A program made the translations under genes and the position numbers. Of a DNA stretch of 64,000 nt, positions 52,780 through 62,805 are shown in pieces. Source of the stretch: Zea mays (Eukaryota; Streptophyta; Magnoliopsida; Poales; Poaceae); assembly GCF_902167145.1 (NCBI RefSeq), contig NC_050102.1, forward strand, positions 9,424,850-9,488,849. Direction: 5' to 3'. The notes beneath the pieces are model-generated. The model made no database searches. It was not told where the DNA came from and worked only from the letters and a program-made list of their open reading frames with translations. The stretch's first letter is position 1, and every line of letters begins with the position of its first letter.

Positions 52780-55700
52780 ATGGCAGACAACGAGCAGCCT
52801 AGTATGGATGTGGTCTGCACCGGTGCGTCTAACAAAGTTGATGAAGACGCGACCAAACTTGAATGGCAGACAACGAGCAGCTCCGGTGAAGGGAGCGGGG
52901 AGGATAGTTCTAGTGACGACAATCCTTGTACTCCTATACCTCCAAGGAAGAAAAAAACATCAGATGAGCTTGATGCCGACTATATTCCCAACGATGAAGA
53001 GGTAAATAGAAATATGCCGACTATATTGTAAAATAATGTTCATATATGAAAGGCCATTAATTTTTTCACTATATAGATTTCAAATGAAGAGAAGAAAGAG
53101 GATGCATCTTCTACACGAAACACGGAGGATGCTCCGATGCCTGAATCATCCGTTTCACATAAGCGGAAACGAGGGCGACGAGGTCCAAATCAGATGAAAG
53201 AAGGTGCATTTATGTACGTAACAAAACTAAATGCAGAGGGGTTTCCTGAAGAACCACTTGACGTGGTTACAAAGTTTCGAAATTCCTGCGGGTCTACTGT
53301 TAGAGATATAGTGCCAATCACACTTCAAAAATGGAAGGATTTAGATGAAGACACCCGCAACAAGCTATGGGCTAAGTTGTCTGAGTCATTCAAGTTCCCA
53401 AAAGGCACAGAGGATGCAGTAAGGAAGTCGATGCTCTCTGCTATGGCCAAGATGTTTCGTGGGTGGAAGGCCGAGATGAATAGGGACTTTGTTAAGAAGA
53501 ATAAGGTTGCTCCGCCCAAGAAAATGGGGAAAATCACTCAAGCTCAGTGGGAGGAATTTGTTCGTCAGAAGACCGAACTGAAGGCCAAAGAACTGGGCAA
53601 AACTAATTCTCAGAGAGCGAAGATGAACAAACACCCCCATCGCCTGGGGTCAAGCGGATATCACCATAAAGTTGTGCAGTGGAACAGGATTATCGAGGAA
53701 GCTATAACTAACGGCACTTTGGACCCAATATTAAAAGATATCGATGAGAGAGCTATTCGTTGGATCTTAGGTCGGGCAGGTTTGAGTGAGGACGACAAAC
53801 TTTTGCATCCAGAATTGGTAGGCGAAGTTTCGACAAAAATTCAAGAATATGCAGATAAGAGAAAAAAAGGAGAATTTAAGCCTAGAAGGGAGAATGACAT
53901 ACTAACTGCAGCACTAGGCAATCCTGAACACACTGGACGGGCTCCGGGAATCTCTTCTAAGATTTCCTAGAGAGAGGCGTTTCCAGAGTATGCGTCGTCA
54001 TATAGGAAACACGAGAAGTCAAAAAGGACCCTTGAAGAGACTATTGATGAAAGAGTACAAAAGGCTATTAATGACGTGATGAACAAAATGAAGAAAACAG
54101 AATGCATATCATTTGAACTCAAGCCAAGCCACATGAGTCCACCTATAGTCCCTAGCAGCGTTGGATCTGTGCAAGACTTGACCAAGTACCCTATAGACGA
54201 TATTGTTGAGGACAAGCCTTGCTTTCTTCATATTCCAATCAATCGATCTGGGACAAAAACAAAGCAAGCTGCTACTGGTATGGTAAAACCAGGACTTGTT
54301 AACTACAAGGACAATCCTGTCCCGCCACACTATGCTGTGGTCCAAGTTCTAGAAATCACAGACAGTGGTTGTGAAGATTGGGAGATAGATTTTCCAGTTG
54401 AGGGGATCATAACTTTGCAGGAGGCAATGAACGAGTTGGTCCTTTGGCATCGACGCGACATCAAGTTTGGTGATGAGCCGAATTCAACACCAATGCAACA
54501 AAAAGCTAGTTCGATCATTCCACACCCCATGGTGCAGGAAAATATGACACCGACCTCCAAAAAAATCGTTGAAACAATCATATCGCCTCTTGCGAAGGAA
54601 CTCGACGAGGGGGACATAGACAAAATTGTTCCTCAGAATGTCGACGTCAACATCAAAAAGGAACCAAAGGTTGGCACCAATGTTGAAGGACCAACTATTT
54701 CAAAGAAAATTCATAAGCGAATCGCCACTGACGATGTCAAGAAACCGTCAGAATCAGTGGCACGCTACCTGCATAAATTGCAGAGAGTTATGACTAATCA
54801 ATCAAAAGCGGTATCAGCATCTCATGGAGTAGGCACACGGTCGACCCAAATAGACAATTTCGAAGTATGGGAAGAAGATGGAATGATTCTTACTCGAGAA
54901 TCATTACGTCTTAAAACCAATATCTCGGTATACAAGAAGGAGGATGTTCCTCCTAAATTTGTGAATGGGAGGCCGTTCTTAACGACGGTGCAACTTTCTA
55001 AGTTGTCGACTCCAGAGATTAGAATGCATGAGTGGTACATGGTGGCTAGCAACAAATACAAACTCGAGGAATTCACATTTGTTGTGCCAGAAGATGCATT
55101 TTGGAGCAATGATCATATAAATCCTGTGCGGCATTTATTCTTTGACGATCTCTGGTCGTTGTACCACCGACAAAGGATGGAAACCAACTACTTAACCCTC
55201 TTTTGCTTGTAAGTACCTCTAAACTTTCATATTTGTTAGTTTTGTACACGCACACATAAACGAGAGTCTATCGATTAACACTATTACACGTAGGATGCAA
55301 TACATGGATGATAAGAAGAAACAACTTAAGACAGGGTTTCTTGACCCGTTGATGATATCCCAAGCTCGCTACAAAGTAGTTGCTCGGAGGCAAGGAGAAG
55401 AATACAAAGACTTGGACGATGCTGAATTTGAGAAAGCCGTCAAACAGAATCAGAGAAAGAAAATGAAGGTAATGGCGGCATACATTGGACGAGCCATGTA
55501 TAATCATGTACAACATGGCAAGGACTTAATAATAGCTCCGCACCACTTTAAGTAAGTTATCGACATGGTTTAATTTTGAACTATAAATTATGGCAATCGT
55601 GATATTAACATGTGTTTTCGTCTATGTCTATATAGTGACCACTACATTTGTATCATGATCTGGCCAAAGGATGGTAAAGTCGTGGTCTTCGACTCACTGA

Positions 55701-56293
55701 GAATGAAAAAGGCTACGTATAATGACTTCTTGAAGATTTTAGAGAAGTATGATTATTATTGCACACTTGTACTTATTACAACTTAACAAATGTATTCTTA
55801 ATCTCACAATGCTATTCTTATATGCAGTGCATACCGTTTTTATTGGAAAGATCTTGGCGGCGAACATCGAGAGGACAAGCCTAATTTGTCAATATCATTA
55901 TTTCCATATGGTGACAAACAACCTCCGGGTACTGTCCTGTGCAGTTATTATGTATGCGAATGGTGTCGTGTCACCTTCCATTACATGGTCAATCGTGAGG
56001 ATGTAAGTTCGCTATCATTGTCTATGTTGCAATTTTTATGTTATATTGTTGCTCATCACATTACTCTTAGCACCGATTGCTTTTTGCTTTCATTGCAGGT
56101 TCCTAAATCTAAGATCAATGTTGAATGGTTAGAAAGAGATATGGTTTCCACCGGCGTGGCTAAGGTTGTAAGAGACTTGCTTTACTTTATGCGCCGTGAA
56201 GTTCTTCATCAACAAGGGCTATTCTACAATGTAAATGAAAATTTGCAAAAATTCCCAGAACTAAGTTTGTACACAATATCACACAGTGTTTAG
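52780..56293 (+). pseudogene. CACTA accessory protein: Transposase_24 plus Ulp1-like C48 peptidase
   Basis: Exons 52780-53001, 53077-55208, 55294-55551, 55636-55746, 55828-56002, 56099-56293, all GT-AG and in phase. N-terminus acidic, then basic KRKRGRRG. Transposase_24/Ptta-En-Spm region about 53170-53700 (STVRDIVPITLQKWKDLDED; KMFRGWKAEMNRDF). C-terminal Ulp1-like block: His in DHYICIMIW, Asp in VVVFDSLR, Cys in TVLCSYYVCEW. Ulp1 peptidases cleave SUMO-like tags; whether this one is active is unknown. A TAG at 53968-53970 stands where Trp is expected (SKIS-stop-REAF), so the copy is probably inactive. Confidence 0.85.
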
Positions 56294-56544
56294 GTCTTTA
56301 GTTAGGAACTTTAGATGTTTAGTTGTCTATGGAACTTTGAGATGTTGAGTTGTTATGCAACTTGATGTGTATAAATCTGTGTATGATGGAACTTGATATA
56401 TATGTGGATGAATCTGTGTATGGAACCTGCTATAAAACTTGTTTGAATCTGTGTATGGAATCTTTGTATGATGAATATGTGTATGGAATATGTGTTTGAA
56501 TCTGTGTTTGAATCTGTTATTAATTCTGTTTCTGTATATGAATC

Positions 56545-56766
56545 TGGAATACAGGCGGCTTATAATTAAAACCGCCTGTGATGTGTGTCTATCACAGGCG
56601 GTTCTTTTAAACCGGACCGCCTGTGATGTGTGTCTATCACAGACGGTTTTTGATTGACCGCCTGTGATGTTGTTTTACATCACAGGCGGTGCACCACAAG
56701 CGGTTCCTGGAACCGCCTGTGTAGAGGCTAACCGGACCGCCTGTACAGAGGATCCATGTAGTAGTG
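56545..56766. repeat. CACTA right end with subterminal repeats
   Basis: At least eight copies of the CCGCCTGTGATG/CATCACAGGCGG motif in both orientations. The terminus GTAGTAGTG at 56758-56766 is the inverse of CACTACTAC. Confidence 0.88.
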
Positions 56767-56890
56767 ATGTTGCATTAGTATATATAGTACATACGCTGAC
56801 TGTAATGCTGGGCCCGCCATCCTTAGATCTGCAGCCGCTATCATTTTGCCTTGTTGCACTCCGCCTAGGCTCCTAGCCAGCTATCTAGAT
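56767..56890. repeat. Copy B of the tandem duplication, right of the CACTA
   Basis: Continues copy B with TTGCATTAGTATATATAGTAC...GCTCCTAGCC. It matches 28742-28847 of copy A. Confidence 0.85.
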
Positions 56891-56899
56891 GTCTACAGT

Positions 56900-57818
56900 T
56901 AGGACTGGGCGTTCGGGTTTACCCGAAATTTCAGGTCGGGTTTTTTGGGTTTTTTATATTTCGGGTTTCTAACAGTAGAACCCGTACTCGTACCCGAACT
57001 TTCGGGTACCCTCAATTTCGGGTACCTGCAATTTCGGGTTTGGGTTTGGGTAAAATTCGGGTACCCGCTATTATAAATCATACACAAGACAGATGACAAT
57101 GGAATCACAAAATACTAGAGTTTAATAACTTGCACAAGTCCACAACGCACACAAGAAAACTGAGACAAAGTACTAGAGTTACATAAATTGCAGTCCAACT
57201 TTACAGTTCACACTTTAGTACTTTAACAAAATCACAAACAACAACCAATCAACCAGCAGACAGCAGTCCAGCACTGTGATGCAGCCTGCAGCTCGCCACT
57301 CGCCAACGCTAGGCTAGTATCTTTCTTTTCCGATCAATCAACAGAATAGCCTTTGCTGTTCGCTTGGCAAGCCAATACAAGCGGGGGAAACACAGCCACG
57401 AGAACAGAAAAAAGCAGCGAGCCAACAACAGAAAAAAGCAGCTACTTCAGCAACGCCAGGCGCCAGCAACAGCAACTCAGCTTTCAGCAACGCCATGCGC
57501 CAGCACCCAGCAACATTCAGCATTTCAGCAATGCCTTCACTTCAAGTCAGCATTCAGTACAGCAATGCCAGGCGCCAGGTCTGCACTAAAGCAGAATTAA
57601 GCATTCAGTTCAGCAATGCCAGGCGCCGGGCTGCCTAATTTCGGGTAATGGGTACTTCAGGTACCGCCGGTAAATACCCGATTAGGCCCAAACTTAGTTC
57701 GGGTATTCAGTTTTGTTACCCGTTGGAATTATTCGGGTAACGGGTATCGGGCTAAACGGGTACGGGTTCGGGTATTTTGGGTAACGGGCTTCGGGCTCGG
57801 GTTTTATGCCCAATCCTA
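56900..57818. mobile_element. Non-autonomous hAT element with GGGTACCCG-rich ends
   Basis: Terminal inverted repeat TAGGACTGGGC/TAGGATTGGGC, flanked by 8-bp duplications TCTACAGT (56892-56899) and CCTACAGT (57819-57826), one mismatch. Subterminal regions are packed with TTCGGGTA/TACCCGAA words in both orientations. The interior (57380-57640) contains imperfect repeats of CAGCAATGCCAGGCGCCAG. No transposase frame. Confidence 0.8.
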
Positions 57819-57826
57819 CCTACAGT

Positions 57827-58990
57827 AGATCCGCCGCCGGCCGGATCGACAACAGGCCAGGCCATGGGCAATGACAGGGCCTTTTAATTTCCATTCCATT
57901 GCATTCCTATGTGCACAAAAAAAAATACTGTAGGTTAAGGTACAATGATGTTCGATTTCCATATGAGAAAAAAATGACGAGTATTTTATAAAGATACAGA
58001 AATATACATACGACTTAGGAACCTTTTTTCTATGGAACAATTGGATCTATAACATTAAAAGATCCAAACTTTAGATATATACCATGGACCTCACATGTCA
58101 TTGACTCATGTGGACCCACATGTAAGAGAGATAGTAATGTTATGGATCCAAAGTGGTGATCTTTTAATGGTATGGATCCAAATTTCCCTTTTTCTATTTA
58201 CTAGCTAGCGTCCTAAATCCCCGGCAAATTTTTTTTTAAAAAAACAGATAGTCTTACCTTAAAACAAATGATGTGCGCGAGACCAGCAGATCGAATGAGT
58301 TACGTGCAAGGCCGCAAGCGCAGACCTCAGGAACACGTGCAAAAGTAGACACCCACCCGAATGGGCCCTAGCAGCCCATCTGGTAACTGGGCCGGGAGGG
58401 ACCGTTGGATCGATCACCAGCAGCGTAGGCGTAGCATCAGGTGGAGGAGGAGGACCCGAGAAGAAGAGTCGCAACTGATCAGCTGTTGCTGATTTGTTGG
58501 CCGGCAATCATCCACTGTCAGCGTAGCAGCAGAGCCAGAGCAGAGCAGTTGCCACGCGTGGAAATGCGCGCTCGCGCCAGTGGGATTTGTTGTGGAAAAC
58601 AAAAAGGCCAGAGGGGGGAGCTGGGGACTGGGGAGGGGAGGAAGGCGAGGCGAGCCAGTACTGCGAAGAGCTCTTTCCTGTGCTAGCGTAGCATTGACAG
58701 TTTGACATGGAGAGGAGTACTGCTGCGCTCATCAATCGAGACGCTTTCACTTTTTCCTAGTCCTAGCTAGGCACCCCCACTCCTTTTCCTTTTTACCCCA
58801 TTCTTTATAGTACTACTTTCTTTTCCTGGTAACCGTTTGACACTTCGGTAAGTTTGGTTGGTGGCGCCACTGGTCGCCGATCAGCCCGCGCTAGATTGGT
58901 TAAAAATCGGGTACAGAGAATGCTCGCCGCGCAACCCGCCACCGGTCGCCGCGTAGTTTCTTCTGTGGAGGGGTTATTGCTTTCACTATC
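57827..58990. other. Unique-looking, promoter-like sequence interrupted by the gypsy element
   Basis: No gene is assigned. It includes a MITE (58039-58184), a GC-richer block with a GGACCGTTGGATCGATC word near 58399, a CCAGAGCAGAGCAG patch near 58533, and a purine-rich stretch (58605-58650). Short frames on both strands have no domain. It may be 5' flank or leader of a host gene cut by the insertion at 58991, but nothing shows this directly. Confidence 0.45.
58039..58184. mobile_element. MITE-like foldback
   Basis: The left arm AATTGGATCTATAACATTAAAAGATC is mirrored by the right arm, whose reverse complement reads AATTTGGATCC then ATACCATTAAAAGATC. About 145 bp, AT-rich and non-coding. Confidence 0.6.
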
Positions 58991-59709
58991 TGTTGACACA
59001 TTTTCGGAGGCACCAATCACTCAAAAGAACCAGCGGCGGTGCTCTCTGGTCAGGCGCGGACGGTCCGCGGCCTGGGGCCGGACGGTCCGCGACCTGGCGC
59101 GAGGCGGCAGTGCTCTCTGGTCAGACGCGGACGGTCCGCGGCACAGGACCGGACGGTCCGCGACCTGGTGCAGGAGCTAGGATTCCCTGCCTGACGGCCA
59201 GACGGTCCGCGCGTGCGCAGGGGCGGCGGAAGATCGCCGGCAGCGCCTGGATCTCGCTCCCGGGAGGGACCCCGTCAGGGAGGAGAGATCCTAGGAGTTG
59301 TCTAGGCTCGAGCAGACCGACCTAGACTCCTCTAATCGACGTAGAGTCGAGGAGAGGCAGAGAATTTGGGGGTTGGAATACTAAACTAGGGCTAAACTAG
59401 AACTAGACTAGAACTACTCCTAATTGTGCTGGAAATAAATGCGAGATAGAAGTGGTATTGGTTCGATTGTTGGGGGTTCAATCGGTCGTAGCCCTTCATC
59501 TATATAAAGGGGGAGGTCTGGATCCGTTTCCAACTGTTTCCCGAGTTAATCCCGCGGTTTTAGGTAACAAATCCCGCGAGAAACTAGGAACCCTAACTGA
59601 CTCTGCGCGCGCGCGCGGACCGTCCGCGCCACCACCGCGGACAGTCCGGACCGCGGACCGTCCGGCCTCGAGGCCGGACCGTCCGCACGGCTCTTTTTAG
59701 AGCTCAACA
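58991..59709 (-). repeat. 3' LTR of the zeon/cinful-like element (719 bp)
   Basis: Plus-strand ends TGTTGACACATTTT and GAGCTCAACA (TG...CA). Six or more GGACGGTCCGCG/CGCGGACCGTCC units. A TATATAAAGGGGG box lies at about 59501-59513 on the plus strand. Confidence 0.8.
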
Positions 59710-59870
59710 TATGCCCCCTGCCTTTTGGTGAAGGTTGACGAACCAAAAGCATATGAACTAAACCTGATGTAGGCCACCGGCTTTTCGATATGGAGATTAT
59801 TCAATAAAGCACCAATATAAAGGCTGTTTCGGATTGTATCTTTCTCGGCCATGACCATTTGATCAATGGA

Positions 59871-61405
59871 TCAAAAGAAATATAATGGAGGTGCCCCCCA
59901 GTCTGGATAGACGAAGGGACTATACATGTACCATGGATTCATCATCGTGCCATTCCATGTTTGAACAGGATAATATACCGACGATGAGTAAATAGGTGGA
60001 AAGTACCCTGGTCTCATAGAATGAATAGGCGATGCTTGTTGTGTCGCCTTTCGGGTCGTTTTGTTTGACCGTTTTGTTTTAGCAGGTGACCGGGGTTTCT
60101 TTGACCGATCACGTGGAACAGTCTTTTTGCTAGTATTTTTGGAGAGCAACTGATCAAAAGTAGGATCGGCTTTGATCAGCCGATTATATGTGCTTTGACC
60201 TTGCGTCTTTTTCCTTGCTTTGAGTAGAGGTTGACGCCTTTGGTCATAGGTGGACTGTTCGGCTGAGTTAGCCGGACCGTTTGTCTGAGCATCGGATTGT
60301 CCGCACGTAGGTGCCGGACCATCTACGATGCTGGGGCTAGGCTGATGTGTTTGGTTTATTAACTGTGCCTGCCCCCCGGCGTCTTCGGACCTTTTAGCCT
60401 TCTCGTCCGAAGCCTTTCGAGTAATCTCCTTTTGTGATATATCTGACATGCGAGGATTGCTGATGACGATGCCCTTGCCTTTGCCTTTATCGGCCATTTC
60501 GGGCCGAACCAAGACCTTTTTGCATGTGAGTTCTATTGTATTAACAGGAAAGGGTTGTGTGTCTACTTGCATCTCCTGAAAAGTCAATCGACCCTCATTT
60601 ATGGCCGATTGTATCTGTCGACGAAAAACATTACAATCATTGGTGGCATGAGAAAAGGAATTATGCCACTTACAATAAGCACGCCTCTTTAATTCATCAG
60701 GAGGAGGAATAGTATGAGTTAATTTAATGTTGTCGTTTTTCAGTAACTCGTCAAATATTTTATCGCATTTGGCAACATTAAAAGTAAACTTAACTTCCTC
60801 TTGTCGATTCTTTCGAATCGACTGTAAAGCAGAACACACTGAAGGTTTAGCCTGTCCTGGCCAAACCAGTTCGGTGGTGTATACATCCGTGGATTCATCG
60901 TCCGAATTATCGTATCCCACTAGATGCATCTTATGGCTAGCCAATTTTGATGTTTCCTTACTTCGGCTTTCAAAGGTCATAGCCCGCTGGTGTAAGTGCA
61001 CTAGTGAAAAGAATTGGGTGCCATCTATTTTTTCTTTTAAGTAGGGTCGCAACCCATTGAAAGCTAGCCCTATCAGTTGTTTTTCTGCGACATGAATCTG
61101 AAAGCATCGGTTTCTAGTGTCCCGAAATCTCCGGATATAGTCATTAACCGATTCTTCAGGCCCCAGTCGGACTGAAGCTAAGTCAGCCAATTCTAACTCA
61201 TGTTCTCCTGAGAAGAAGTGTTCATGAAATTTCTGCTCTAATTCTTCCCAAGAGTTAATAGAGTTTGGTGGCAAAGCTGTGTACCATGCAAATGCAGTAT
61301 CAGTAAGGGACAACGAGAATAAACGAACGTGGTAGGCTTCCCCATCAGCCAATTCTCCCAAGTGTGCTATGAATTGGCTTATATGTTCGTGTGTGCTTTT
61401 CCCAC
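59871..61405 (-). pseudogene. Gypsy GAG protein, N-terminus cut by Sirevirus B
   Basis: Open frame from the Sirevirus junction to the stop at 59871, about 511 codons. The Retrotrans_gag core is plain: LFSLSLTDTAFAWYTALPP, SWEELEQKFHEHFF and ESVNDYIRRFRDTRNRC (about 61110-61320). It is followed by KRRAYCKWHNSFSHATNDC, a CCHC-like CxxH(x)nC zinc site (about 60640-60690), a basic Lys-rich region and a Tyr/Pro-rich C-tail. It builds the particle. No protease or RT follows, so the element is non-autonomous or truncated on this side. The upstream start is missing. Confidence 0.88.
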
Positions 61406-62757
61406 TGAAAGGGAATTAGGATTACACCTAGTTCCTATATAATTTTGGTGGTTGAATTGCCCAACATAAACATTTGGACTAACTAAGTTTGCCCAAGTGT
61501 ATAGATTACACAGGTGTAAAAGGTTCACACTCAGCCAATAAAAAGACCAAGTTTTGGATTCAACAAAGGAGCCAAGTGGGAACCGAAGGCCCTCTGGTCT
61601 GGGAGCACCGGACTGTCCGGTGTACACCGGACTGTCCGGTGTACACCGGACAGTGTCCGGTGCACCACCGGACAGTGTCCGGTGCACCAGAGGACTCCAA
61701 CTCGAACTCGCCACCTTCGGGAATTTCCAGAGGCGACTCCGCTATAATTCACCGGACTGTCCGGTGTACACCGGACAGTGTCCGGTGCGCAAAGGGAGGT
61801 CGGCCTCAGGAACTCGCCAGCTTCGGGAAACTTCAACGGCTAGTCCGCTATAATTCACCGGACTGTCCGGTGTTCACCGGACTGTCTGGTGCGACTCCGG
61901 AGCAACGGTCTTCTCCGCGCCAACGGCTCTCTGCCGCGCATTTAATGCGCGCTCTGCGCGCGCAGATGGCAGGCGCGCCCACTCCGGCACACCGGACAAG
62001 GAACAGTAGATGTCCGGTGTGCACCGGACACCCCGGCGGGCCCACAAGTCAGAAGCTTCAACGGTCGAATCCAACGGCAGTGATGACGTGGCAGGGGGCA
62101 CCGGACTGTCCGGTGTGCACCGGACTGTCCGGTGCGCCATCGAGCAGACAGCCTCCCAACGGCCACATTTGGTGGTTGGGCTATAAATACCCCAACCACC
62201 TCACCATTCATAGTATCCAAGTTTTCCACTTCCCAACTACTACAAGAGCTCTAGCATTCAATTCTAGACACACCAAATAGATCAAATCCTCTCCAAATTC
62301 CACACTACGCCATAGTGACTAGAGAGAGTGATTTGCTTGTGTTCTTTCGAGCTCCTGCGCTTGGATTGCTTTCTTCTTTCTTGATCCTTTCTTTGCAATC
62401 AAACTCACTTGTAATTTGAGGCAAGAGACACCAAACTTGTGGTGGTCCTTGTGGGAACTTTGTGTTCCAAGTGATTGAAAAGAGAAAGCTCACTCGATCC
62501 GTGGATCGTTTGAGAGAGGGAAGGGTTGAAAGAGACCCGGCCTTTGTGGCCTCCTCAACGGGGAGTAGGTTTGCAAGAACCGAACCTCGGTAAAACAAAT
62601 CTACGTGTCTCACTTGCTTATTCGCTTGGGATTTGTTTTGCGCCCTCTCTTGCGGACTCGTTTCTTTATTACTAACGCTAACCCCGGCTTGTAGTTGTGT
62701 TTATATTTGTAAATTTCAGTTTCGCCCTATTCACCCCCCCCCTCTAGGCGACTATCA
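61406..62757 (+). repeat. 5' LTR of Sirevirus B (1352 bp)
   Basis: TGAAAGGGAATTAGG...GGCGACTATCA. Closely related to the LTRs of Sirevirus A but longer and visibly diverged, with extra GGACTGTCCGGTG units near 61610-61690. Confidence 0.92.
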
Positions 62758-62771
62758 ATTGGTATCAGAGC
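62758..62771 (+). promoter_or_regulatory. Primer-binding site of Sirevirus B (initiator tRNA-Met)
   Basis: ATTGGTATCAGAGC directly after the 5' LTR, the standard initiator tRNA-Met complement. Confidence 0.9.
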
Positions 62772-62805
62772 CCGGTGCTTCATTAGAGCCTAACCGCTCG
62801 AAGTG

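Larger units (their letters stand above)
31297..56766. mobile_element. CACTA (En/Spm-type) transposon with nested insertions
   Basis: The ends are CACTAGTACA (31297) and, in reverse complement, CACTACTACA (56766). Both are followed by subterminal arrays of ACCGCCTGTGATGT/ATCACAAGCGG motifs (31325-31490; 56545-56745). It has divergent genes: TNP2 transposase (-) and a Transposase_24/Ulp1-like gene (+). The flanking trinucleotides are ATA and ATG, so the 3-bp duplication is imperfect or eroded. Of the 25.5 kb, 13.5 kb is a later Sirevirus. Both genes carry a nonsense codon. Confidence 0.9.
58991..61405 (-). mobile_element. zeon/cinful-like gypsy element (partial), minus strand
   Basis: 3' LTR at 58991-59709, a purine tract (GGCAGGGGGCATA on the minus strand) abutting it at about 59710-59725, then a minus-strand gag frame. 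The 5' part is cut by Sirevirus B at 61406 and would lie beyond the window. The LTR carries repeated GGACGGTCCGC palindromes, characteristic of the cinful/zeon group. Only a gag-type frame directly next to the 3' region is visible, which fits the gag-only non-autonomous zeon form. Confidence 0.75.
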
